Source: Chaetoceros tenuissimus (lineage: Eukaryota; Bacillariophyta; Thalassiosirophyceae; Chaetocerotales; Chaetocerotaceae). From it: a stretch of 64,000 bases of DNA. The stretch is taken from positions 1,240,001-1,304,000 of the forward strand of contig BLLK01000038.1 in the NCBI GenBank assembly GCA_021927905.1, read 5' to 3'. The translations under genes were made by a program, and so were the position numbers. Shown here piece after piece: positions 55,887 to 64,000 of this stretch (position 1 is its first letter; the number at the start of each line of letters is the position of its first letter). The notes under the pieces were generated by a model, which worked only from the letters and a program-made list of their open reading frames with translations, had not been told where the DNA came from and did no database searches.

Positions 55887-58810
55887 ATGGAGACAAATAA
55901 GGAAGCAAACACATCTTCAACTCCAGACGAAAGTACCAAAAGCAGTCCGAAACCATTTACACTTGCAGATCTGGAAAAGAAACTTGCTTCGGCAGACATC
56001 AACGCAGACACACTTACAGTAGACCCTAGCCAGTTTCTATCCATTAACTTGACATCTGCACAAGATATCCGAGCTAGGGGTACGGCCACATATCTGCGGA
56101 TAAAATGGCACATTTTTTCCTGATTTCAGATATCAAAATATATCCAATGGATATTAATGTATATATGCTTTATATAGTGTATTTAACTCATATTTTAGGC
56201 ATTGTAATCATCTACAAGACAATTGTTGCATCATAGAAGCACTCTATGTTCTAAAGTTTCTCTAACAAACCTATCTCCTACGATCTATGAGCTTGTCAGG
56301 ACTCACTTCACTTGCTCACAAGACGAAGCAGCAAACCATGATCGCAGATAGTATCACTGAATTGACTTTTTGTAAATTCGACAGCTTCTTGTTCATATTA
56401 ATAAACTATAAACTTCATCGTCGATCTTCTTGAGGTTAAGCTTGTTAATAATTTCTAATGCTCTAACACCAGATACAGCATTTATAGTTTGTACCAATGC
56501 TGTGCCAATGGTAGGCACGACAGATGTCGGGTCATGTAGGGGACGTCGGGTAGGCCGTTCAAGTAGGACGGATATATTTCGGATAAAGTGCCACTCAAAA
56601 CTGGATATGTGGCCGTACCCCTAATCCGAGCTTCTGTAGAAAAGCAAGATACCAGCAACTCTGGAAAGCAAGATCTAGATCCATCATTGCCAGTACCCGA
56701 CTCTCAAGAAGATTCTTCTTCCATTACTGAATTTTTATCGTCGCCAGAAGCACTTGAAACGGCAAACAGTGAATCAGAAGATATAGATATAGACTTTGAA
56801 CCTATACCCGTTGAGACGTCCCCTTATAACAAACCCATTCGACATCATAGCATTGAAGAAATTGATAACCAGAGTTTACTCAATCCAGACGATTATCAAC
56901 ACATTTTCGAAGACGAATATTTGGCTGATTTTTTCGATCAAGAATTGCAAGACACAAAGAAACAAGAACAAGAGTTGACACAAGCTCTCAATCAGTTGAA
57001 TTTAGATACAGACGAGACAACAGGGACTGATTCCATTCCTCAAGATAACACCAATCATCTCGTACAACAGTTCCACAGTGGTCTAGGTCAATCTCTCTAT
57101 TGTCTACCGTGTAACCCTGACAAAGAAGAGACATTTCAATATCAATTTGATAATAATATCGATTTCGGAATTGATCCGTCCGACATTCGTTTGAGAGAAC
57201 AAGCTGATTTTGATTTTGATAACGAATCTCTCAACGACGAGGATTTACAGGCTTTTTTGCAGCACGTCATGTTGAGTGAAAAGAACGACGCAAACATGGA
57301 TAGTCAAGATATACAACAAGAAGATGAACCCTTTTATCATGTCAGTCAGAGGCAAGAAGCACTTTCATTGGCGACACCTTTGGTAAATGCTTTTTATAAT
57401 GAAGGTACAGAACGACAATGCTTTGGTCACAAGGATAAAATATTTGGAGTGGCGTTTTCACCGTGTGGGCGGTTTTTTGCAACTGCGAGTGAAGATAGTA
57501 CAGTCAAAATTTGGAATGTGAAGCAGAATTCTCTTGTGAGTACCATATCGGGGAGTTCTGATCATGAATGTCTACGCGTTGCATGGGCTTCTAGCTCTTG
57601 GGGGTCAGGAAATGGTTCAAAGTTTGAACGAAAAGATGGGGATTTAATTTTAGCTACATCAGGATCAGATGGATATGCTAGGATTTTGCATTCTCTTGAT
57701 CAAGCAAAGTCATGGAAGGAACTTGCTGCTCTGGATCATTTGGAAGAAAAGAGAAAGAATAGTGTCAAACCGGAAAAACTAAACGTCATCGAGGAGGGAG
57801 ATGAAGAAAATGAGGAAGAGAAGTCAGCTCAAGAACAAAAGGAAGAAGTTCTTGGTACTGAGATTTATTCATTGCAGTTTATCGATAAATGGAGTGGTCT
57901 TCCTTCTCTAGAATCTGATGGAAGTGCATCCATTAGCGCAATCATGACTTCTTCTGAAGATTTTATTCATGTTTGGCAATACAATCCTTCCGCTCCCGAC
58001 CAAGAGGATACCACGAATGAGAAGGAAGAAAATGGAATAATCAATATTGAGAAAGTGATAGATATAAAATTCACACATCTTGAACACGGGTTTGGTGGTG
58101 TGTTTGTTCATGTCAATTCTAAGAATGAAGATCAAGGCCCCGATTGGTCAGATGCTCAATTGACCAATATTATTACGAAGACAAAGGCATTTGGAGGAGA
58201 TCGAAATCCAGATAACCTTGTATTTGTATTTGATGCTGTACAGTGTCCAGCAAATAATCTAGTCGGTGCAGCACTTTCTGATGGAACCTTGCGGTTGGTG
58301 AATGGTCGAGGAATTTGCGTCACTATTTTACAACTTCCAGGCTGCCAGAGTCATTTGACATCATTTACTTGGGATCAAAGTGGGTATAGATTAGCAAGCA
58401 CCGTTGCAACAGGTCATGTAGTACTATGGGATATTGATTATGGTGATGGTAGAGGAACAGTTCAACCAGTTTGTCGTGCAGTATTGGAGGGAGGGCATCA
58501 ATCTGGTCGACCTCTTTTTGGAGCTCGATACCTTGGTGGACCAAACGAAGACTTACTACTGTCTTGGGGTATTGATGGGAAATTATGTTTATGGGATTCA
58601 CTTTCTACTGGACAAATTGGAGCTCCTATTTGCGAGCTAGTATCGAAAGCTGATTATCCAATATTTGCTGTGGATACGTATGAAAGTAGTGCAGAGGCAA
58701 ACGAAAATAAGTCATCAATCTGCATTGCAGGTGGAAATGAAGGTGGATTTATTGGTATGCCTTGCTATCTGTATAATTACTCTTCAGAAGCAAAATTTTC
58801 CGAACAATGA
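55887..58810 (+). CDS. WD40-repeat protein interrupted by a spliceable hAT-type element
   Basis: Proposed structure: exon 1 55887-56079, intron 56080-56630 (551 bp, GTACGG..CCGAG), exon 2 56631-58810; 790 residues, with one frame kept across the junction (..AQDIRAR-ASVEKQD..). The N-terminal ~280 residues are acidic and low-complexity with a Gln/Asp-rich helix. The C-terminal half has WD40 blades: GHKDKIFGVAFSPCGRFFAT then DSTVKIWNV, a second blade with SGSDGYARIL, a blade with SEDFIHVWQY, SGYRLASTVATGHVVLWDI and GIDGKLCLWDS. Likely a scaffold in a multiprotein complex; orthology not recognised. If the element is not spliced out, the first frame would end at a TGA about 40 bases into the insert and the second would need another start. 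Confidence 0.75.
56075..56623. mobile_element. hAT-type MITE inside the WD40 gene, 549 bp
   Basis: A perfect 20-bp TIR, TAGGGGTACGGCCACATATC, at 56075-56094 and inverted at 56604-56623. Flanked by the 8-bp direct repeat ATCCGAGC (56067-56074 and 56624-56631), the hAT-type target duplication. Just inside each TIR is a related block CGGATAAA.TG.CAC in direct orientation. No transposase frame. The TIR holds a GT usable as a splice donor and the right duplication holds an AG. Confidence 0.9.
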
Positions 58811-59208
58811 TATCATAGTATTAGTATGGATCAGTCATGAACAGGGCTTAGTTTCATGATAAAATAAAGACCTTTCCACTTTTCACCTCCCATATTGTAT
58901 TACTGTAAACACATTACCTCGCCATTCTTCCCTCTTGTTGCGGAAGACATGAATATCGACAGTTTTTCTAACATGACAAATCTCCCATTTCAATATGATA
59001 TTTTTAATTTTTGAGTGCATACAGTACCTACGTACGTAGGTATGTACAGTGTTCAACTTCAACGTAAATTCCATATTTTTAGGAACCATTCCAGGCCATT
59101 CATTTTGCGAAAAAATAGGATCTCTTCTAATTCTATCTCCACCGTTTGCTTCTATGTGGTTTCAAACTCGAGACGATTTGAAAACTCATAATATCTATCT
59201 AAGTAAGC
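58811..59208. other. Intergenic with an 18-bp palindrome
   Basis: No gene. TACCTACGTACGTAGGTA at 59025-59042 is a perfect palindrome; this spacer otherwise shows nothing. Confidence 0.5.
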
Positions 59209-59946
59209 ATGGAGGAAGAAGAGCAACAGTGGATCGAAGACAGATCTGATGAGGAGGAAGATAACGAACAACCTTTAGGTTTTGATTTGTTCAATACAGA
59301 TAAGAAAGACCCTGTTGATGAGTTCAAAATTGAAATTGGTGATGAAACAATAACTTTACATGGAGTTAGATCGCGATATCCACACTTGCTTCAAAGCACA
59401 GGTATGACATTATGGGAAGGTAGCAAAAATCTCTGCAATTACATTTGTGAAAATCCATCCGTAGTTTATGGAAAAACAATTGTTGAGCTAGGAGCAGGGA
59501 TGGGTCTATGTGGAATGATTGCACATAAGAAAGGGGCGACTAAAGTCATTCTTACCGACGGTGATACGGATACTCTCCGAAATATGAGAAGTAACATTTC
59601 GTCAAATGTCGACGAAAAAGCTATCGCAAAAGAGGATGTCATTTGTAAACAATTACTATGGGGAAAGAATATAGAGTCCTTCAGATCCAAATGGACTGAT
59701 GATGGATTTGATATCGTGATGGGTGGTGATATAGCATATGCTCAGTCTTCATTACAAATCTTGTTTGAAACAGCAACTGGTCTACTTTCAAATGCCTCAA
59801 CTGCGTGTTTTATACTTTCCTTTTGTTTTCGGGGTGGAGTAAGTGTTGGAGATATAGAAGAGGCTTGCCAAAAGTTTAATCTTGATTTCGAAAAGATTGG
59901 AGAAGGTGAAAAGGAAGCAATTTATCTGATAAGGAGAAGGTTGTAG
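59209..59946 (+). CDS. METTL21-type (Methyltransf_16) protein lysine methyltransferase-like
   Basis: 245 residues. The SAM-binding motif I is TIVELGAGMGLCGMIA (about 90-105), followed by VILTDGD (acidic end of beta 2), and the post-motif DIVMGGDIAYAQ. The preceding GMTLWEGSKNLCNYI corresponds to the conserved W-E/D-a motif of the METTL21/FAM86 group. These enzymes methylate lysines on chaperones or elongation factors. Acidic N-terminus of ~40 residues; substrate not predictable. Intact, single exon. Confidence 0.85.
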   Translation: MEEEEQQWIEDRSDEEEDNEQPLGFDLFNTDKKDPVDEFKIEIGDETITLHGVRSRYPHLLQSTGMTLWEGSKNLCNYICENPSVVYGKTIVELGAGMGLCGMIAHKKGATKVILTDGDTDTLRNMRSNISSNVDEKAIAKEDVICKQLLWGKNIESFRSKWTDDGFDIVMGGDIAYAQSSLQILFETATGLLSNASTACFILSFCFRGGVSVGDIEEACQKFNLDFEKIGEGEKEAIYLIRRRL

Positions 59947-60113
59947 AGCTAGCTAGAGAAATGAAACTTCAAAACAAGAAAAAGTTTCTCCTACGACTAC
60001 GTACTTGCGACTTACGAACGTAGACTAAAATGAAAAATGAGTAAATTGTCATATTTTCATTGTTTTAGCACGTATGCGTCAGTTATCTACTATTTTAATA
60101 AAATGAATGAAAC

Positions 60114-60329
60114 TGATACAACGAAGGATTCAAAGTAATTAGATGGGAATTATGTTACTAATCGCTACCTAAAAGAATGTTTGTTCCGAATATAAAAGAG
60201 ACAGAATTCTTATCAGAATTCTGATGACGTAACGGAAGAAGAATAGAACCAAAGAATTCTGCCAATGCTAAACATAATCCATGTCAGGTCAGGATGCGTT
60301 ATCCTAACCGTTAGCTACTATCTGTAGCA
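60114..60329 (-). repeat. LTR (3' LTR of the Gypsy element)
   Basis: 216 bp, boundaries TG at 60114 and CA at 60329. It contains an inverted segment AGAATTCTTATCAGAATTCT near 60202-60221. Bounded on the element's upstream side by the purine run GAGGAGAAGAG. Confidence 0.85.
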
Positions 60330-60368
60330 CTCTTCTCCTCATGACTGACCAATACTGGACAGTCATCA

Positions 60369-62690
60369 CTATCTACGATATGGTCTTATTCTACGGATGT
60401 TCACTCTTTCCAAAATGCCTGGTCTGCGACGAATGGTAACATTTCCATTAACATGAACTTGCGTTATCTGAAACGGACCCTCAAATCTTATATCCAATTT
60501 GCTTGTAGTTCGATATGAATCTGCAATTACCAATACCCAATTTCCAACTTGATAATTATAATCAATTCGGTTATCATTTTCTCTTTGATTGCTTCTATCA
60601 ACTATTTCTTGCCTCCTAGCTCTGAGATTATTCAAATCAACAATGAAAGGTAAATTCAAAATCATATTCCTTTGAAACGCTAATGCTCCTGGAGATGCAT
60701 TCATCGTCGAATGTACCGCAGTTCTCAATGCATAAACAGTATTGGCAAGTAAAGTATCTATTGCTTGAGTTGCTTCTGCTACTGTCTGTGGTGGATGCTG
60801 ACGAAGTAAAGATCGAATTTGATTGAGCATTGTTTGATGCATTCGTTCACAAATACTATTACCCTGTGGATTTCTGGTAGTGATTTGTGCTGGTCTGATA
60901 TTAAACCTATTCAACATCTCCTGAAACTCTGATCCTGTAAATTCACCTCCTTGATCATGAATGCACTTAACCGGTCTAGGATACCTTGAAAGCCAATTAT
61001 TTTCAAACAACGTTGCTATATGATTTGCATGTTTGTTTTGAATACGTACTGCTTCGACAAGGTTAGTATCTTGATCCACCATTGTCAAGGCATGAAATTC
61101 CACTGTTACTCCTTGCACTTTGAACTTCCATGGTCCAATTAGATCTACTGCTACCGTATGCCAAGGATTCATAGTAACTGTTCTTGGAGGTAAATGTCCA
61201 TATTGAACACTAGCTGTCTTGTTTACTTGACATACTTCGCATTTAGAACAAATCTCTTTAATGGTTTCTGTAGCTCTGGGACTAAAGAAGTTTTCGTTGA
61301 AGGTTTTCTTCAATTTTTCTTCACCGCAATGATTAAGAGCATTATGATACCACCGCAAGATACGTACGGAATACTGCGTTGGTACAAATATCCTATTTTT
61401 GTACATCATGAGTTGCACTTGAGGATTCATCTGTCGTAAAGAGTAATCAGCTGGGCTTCTCTGTCTTAGTTGCGCTAATTGCATATCCTGTTGTTGTGCT
61501 AAGGCTATTCGAAGATCATCAAAAATTAAATCCTGAAAGAAAGATTCTTCCAAGTTTCTTTTTGTACTAGGACCATCACTCTTCTCCTCAAGAATCTTAC
61601 TGTCAACTTCCATACGTGAGAAATAATCTGCACAAGTATTGACTTTGCCCGGAATAAAATGTAATTGAGGTCCGAATTCCTCTATGTACATTCTCCAGCG
61701 TAGCATTTGTTGGGATGAGATATTCTTGTATGTAAGATTTTTATGATCAGTGTAAATGTGGATTTGAGCACCTAGAAGCATAGTACGGTAAGTTTTTAAT
61801 GTCTCGAAGATCGACAAAAATTCCTTTTCACCAGTAGGATAATTTCGTTGAGCTGCATTAAGCTTCTTTGAAAAGAAGGCCACTGGTCGAAGATTTCCAT
61901 CAGCATCATACTGAGCCAGTGTAGCTCCCAACTGATAGTCCGAGCTGTCGGTATAGATAAAAAAAGGTTGGTTATGATCAGGATAAAAAAGAAGAACGTC
62001 TTTCGCCATTGTTGCTTTAATTTGCTCAAACGCTTGCTGCTGTTCTGTGCCCCAGTGGAAGTTGTTTGTCTTTAAAAGATCTGTTAGCGGCTTCTGCAAA
62101 TGAGCTCTACGTTGCCACATATCTTTATAAAAATTTACAGCCCCTATGAAACTGCGTACTTGCTTCACATTTTTAGGAGGTTGCATGGCCAAAAGCGGTT
62201 TGATCTTCTTGGACCAAGGTTTTAGTCCACTTGGAGTTAACCAATGTCCGAGCCAATCAGTTTCTTGTACGGCCCATTCACACTTGAGTGGATTCATAGT
62301 GAATCCGTGATCCTGCAGCTTTTTAAGTATACGCTGAATCTTACCAACATGTTCGCTCCAATCATCGGAGAAGATACCAATATCATCGATGTAGATTTCA
62401 CAGTCCTCATCACGTAGCACATTTTCCATTATCTCTTGAGCAATGTCTGGAGATTCCAGAATCCCCATTGGCAGTCTGTTATACTTATACATACCAAATG
62501 GAGTAGTGATTGTGCATAAGTTTTTGCTTTCCTCATCCAACTCGAAGGTGTAATATTGCATCGAAATATCAAGCTTGGTAAAAAATTTGTACCCTTTTCT
62601 CCTTTCGAGAATATCTTTAATTCTTGGTAGCTCATACTGTTTTCGTTGCAAATTCTTATTTAGATACCGGAAATCGCTTACCCACAACAA
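60369..62690 (-). CDS. Gypsy pol fragment: partial RT, RNase H, integrase
   Basis: 773 codons open. It begins inside reverse transcriptase at LWVSDFRYLNK, with the catalytic YIDD at about 100-103 and LPMGILESPD before it. RNase H follows (FIYTDSSDYQLGA, IYTDHKNLTY), then an integrase zinc finger H-x4-H..C-x2-C (WYHNALNH, CSKCEVC), the DDE residues in VAVDLIGPW, IHDQGGEFTG and NPQGNSICERMH, and a C-terminal WVLVIADSYR..FEGPFQI (GPF module). The protease and the first RT fingers are absent: the frame is open only ~20 codons upstream, with gag ending 40 bp away. A deletion is the simplest reason, so this copy would need help to move. Confidence 0.9.
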   Translation of the reverse strand: MLWVSDFRYLNKNLQRKQYELPRIKDILERRKGYKFFTKLDISMQYYTFELDEESKNLCTITTPFGMYKYNRLPMGILESPDIAQEIMENVLRDEDCEIYIDDIGIFSDDWSEHVGKIQRILKKLQDHGFTMNPLKCEWAVQETDWLGHWLTPSGLKPWSKKIKPLLAMQPPKNVKQVRSFIGAVNFYKDMWQRRAHLQKPLTDLLKTNNFHWGTEQQQAFEQIKATMAKDVLLFYPDHNQPFFIYTDSSDYQLGATLAQYDADGNLRPVAFFSKKLNAAQRNYPTGEKEFLSIFETLKTYRTMLLGAQIHIYTDHKNLTYKNISSQQMLRWRMYIEEFGPQLHFIPGKVNTCADYFSRMEVDSKILEEKSDGPSTKRNLEESFFQDLIFDDLRIALAQQQDMQLAQLRQRSPADYSLRQMNPQVQLMMYKNRIFVPTQYSVRILRWYHNALNHCGEEKLKKTFNENFFSPRATETIKEICSKCEVCQVNKTASVQYGHLPPRTVTMNPWHTVAVDLIGPWKFKVQGVTVEFHALTMVDQDTNLVEAVRIQNKHANHIATLFENNWLSRYPRPVKCIHDQGGEFTGSEFQEMLNRFNIRPAQITTRNPQGNSICERMHQTMLNQIRSLLRQHPPQTVAEATQAIDTLLANTVYALRTAVHSTMNASPGALAFQRNMILNLPFIVDLNNLRARRQEIVDRSNQRENDNRIDYNYQVGNWVLVIADSYRTTSKLDIRFEGPFQITQVHVNGNVTIRRRPGILERVNIRRIRPYRR

Positions 62691-62730
62691 GTCCTCACGA
62701 AACGGCCTTAAGCCTATTTAATCGTAAACC

Positions 62731-63918
62731 TTAATTGAACGCACCATGATGTGCTCCCCAGACGTTGTTATTGTCCATGAGGAAGTGTTGTTCATTACTG
62801 CCATTCGAACCCTGCTGGTTTGAACCGTTTTCTGGATTGCTACGAGTATTAGCATTGTTATTATTTTGAGTTCCTTGATAATTGTAGTTCTGATTCTGAC
62901 CATGTCCTTGATTGTTACCGGAGTTATAGGACTGTCCTCCATTATTGTTGTGGTTGGAGTGGTTATGATGACCTCTTCCTCCACCGTTACCACGGCCTCT
63001 ACCGCCATAACCATTGCCACGGCCTCTTCCTCCTCGGCCTCTGCTACCAGTATCACCACGGAAATTGGCACTTCTTGGATTAAGAATGCAGTCCTCCCAT
63101 TCATGATTATTATGTGGAGGCTCATGTCTGGTACACTGGTTTCTGAAGCCACCAGTCTGACCGCGTCTGTTTCTTTTCTTACGCTGCTTGAACTTCTGAT
63201 TCTTCAGATCTTGATGACGAGCACGTTTCTTGGAAGTATCAGCATCTGCAGTACTCTTCTGGCGTTCCATGTACTCACTAATCTCATTGATAGACTTTTC
63301 ATGATACACAGCTCCTGAATTGGTGAAATTCAACTTCCATTGATATGGGAAGGAATCAAAAACAAGCTTCTTCTCAAGGTTATCATCAGGTCTTGGCGCT
63401 ACGATTCTCAAGAGTTCCTTGGCATATCCTACAAGAGTACAGAATCTCCCTACATGCTCCGCAACACTCTTGCTCTTTTCCTTTCTCACTTTATCAGAAC
63501 GCAGGTACTCTAGAAGAGCATCCCCTCCAGCACGCCCTCCGCAGAACCTAATCATCATAAGGTTCACTGCAACTTGAAACTTGTCTGCATTTGCTGCTGC
63601 CACTACATCTGCATGGGTGGAAACAGTATCAGTCCAGTAGTGTTGCGCTACCCCTTTAAGCACATCCTCAAAGTTCTTGAACTTTTCTAGGTCATCAAAG
63701 TTTAGCTTGCGGTTGCTGGCTGCGGAGATAAAGCGCTCACGTACATAGAGAAAGGCTTCCGCGTTTCCAGTGCTTCCACCTTCTCCATCAAAGGTTGGCA
63801 AACTCTCTTTGCAATAGGAACCATCAGCAAAATCTTGCTGAAGCTTGATAGTTACGAAGTCTGCGTAATCAAGGGCTGGCCACATTTTGATTGGTGTATT
63901 TGCATTAGAATCACTCAT
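62731..63918 (-). CDS. Gypsy gag
   Basis: 395 residues with a capsid-like helical region (about 60-220, with FDSFPYQWKLNF) and a Gly/Arg/Asn-rich RNA-binding tail (GRGGRGRGNGYGGRGRGN). The zinc knuckle is unusual: CTRHEPPHNNHEWEDC, i.e. C-x2-H-x6-H-x4-C, not C-x2-C-x4-H-x4-C. It ends GAHHGAFN just before the pol fragment. It starts only 19 bases from the LTR edge. Confidence 0.85.
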   Translation of the reverse strand: MSDSNANTPIKMWPALDYADFVTIKLQQDFADGSYCKESLPTFDGEGGSTGNAEAFLYVRERFISAASNRKLNFDDLEKFKNFEDVLKGVAQHYWTDTVSTHADVVAAANADKFQVAVNLMMIRFCGGRAGGDALLEYLRSDKVRKEKSKSVAEHVGRFCTLVGYAKELLRIVAPRPDDNLEKKLVFDSFPYQWKLNFTNSGAVYHEKSINEISEYMERQKSTADADTSKKRARHQDLKNQKFKQRKKRNRRGQTGGFRNQCTRHEPPHNNHEWEDCILNPRSANFRGDTGSRGRGGRGRGNGYGGRGRGNGGGRGHHNHSNHNNNGGQSYNSGNNQGHGQNQNYNYQGTQNNNNANTRSNPENGSNQQGSNGSNEQHFLMDNNNVWGAHHGAFN

Positions 63919-63937
63919 TGTGAATAGTAATTACTAG

Positions 63938-64000
63938 TGATACAACGAAGGATTCAAAGTAATTAGATGGGAATTATGTTACTAATCGCTACCTAAAAGA
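63938..64000 (-). repeat. LTR (5' LTR, partial at the window edge)
   Basis: 63 bases identical to the start of 60114-60329; the rest is outside the window. Confidence 0.9.

Larger units (their letters stand above)
60114..64000 (-). mobile_element. Ty3/Gypsy LTR retrotransposon, internally deleted, cut by window edge
   Basis: The left LTR is 60114-60329 (216 bp, TG..CA read on the plus strand: TGATACAACG..CTGTAGCA). The second LTR starts at 63938 and matches exactly for the 63 bases visible. In the element's direction the order is LTR, gag, pol, polypurine tract (GAGGAGAAGAG, just before the left LTR), LTR. The two LTR pieces look identical, so insertion may be recent. The left flank is GAAAC; the other flank lies outside the window. 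Confidence 0.9.

Noticed and set aside
62718-63318. Additional ORFs over the gag tail on both strands
   Set aside because: They are products of the Gly/Asn-rich repetitive codons in other frames.

Overview
ORGANISM. This is nuclear DNA of a eukaryote, most likely a stramenopile alga and probably a diatom. The signs are AT-rich sequence, compact genes on both strands, short GT-AG introns (95 to 126 bases in one family), organelle-type N-terminal extensions (COQ2, a selenocysteine lyase/NifS-like enzyme, a glutaredoxin-like protein), several DNA-transposon types and a Ty3/Gypsy retrotransposon. An intraflagellar transport gene (IFT56), present only as broken copies, would suit a centric lineage with flagellated gametes. 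The taxon is inferred; nothing here proves it. LAYOUT. 1-3.5 kb: a broken IFT56 copy, a decayed transposon-type ORF (exonuclease-like plus Cys-rich tail) and a 1.4-kb palindrome-rich foldback element. 4-12.3 kb: lineage-specific genes, including a protein with seven near-identical 73-residue repeats, an EF-hand-like protein and a type I membrane protein. 12.8-15 kb: IMP3 (U3 snoRNP) and a second broken IFT56. 15.6-33 kb: a segmentally duplicated block with three copies of a two-CCCH-finger gene (zfA, zfB, zfC), one long and one truncated rhomboid protease copy, and a makorin-like RING/CCCH gene. 33-42 kb: a single-copy island (type II glycosyltransferase-like, COQ2, glutaredoxin-like, NifS/SCLY-like, FAD oxidoreductase, coiled-coil protein, PIG-T), densely packed as divergent and convergent pairs. 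42.8-49.8 kb: an inverted, shorter version of the left block (makorin-like, zfD, scraps of IFT56 and rhomboid). 50-53.5 kb: sigma-type GST, a second glycosyltransferase-like gene and a NAA10-like acetyltransferase. 53.7-55.75 kb: two adjacent non-autonomous DNA transposons. 55.9-60 kb: a WD40 gene carrying a 549-bp hAT-type element, and a METTL21-type methyltransferase. 60.1-64 kb: a Ty3/Gypsy element with an internal deletion, cut by the window edge. MAIN POINTS. (1) The hAT-type insertion in the WD40 gene has 20-bp TIRs and an 8-bp target duplication; a GT in its left TIR and an AG in the right target duplication would splice it out in frame, so it looks like an introner in the making. (2) The CCCH family sits in two inverted arms around the single-copy island. 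zfC carries an A/D-type tract inside a B-type locus, as expected from gene conversion, and only zfB is intact. (3) All three traces of IFT56 are broken, at different bases. (4) Many frame breaks are one-base changes in A/T runs, so either real decay or consensus errors must be considered. No tRNA, rRNA or CRISPR array was recognised.
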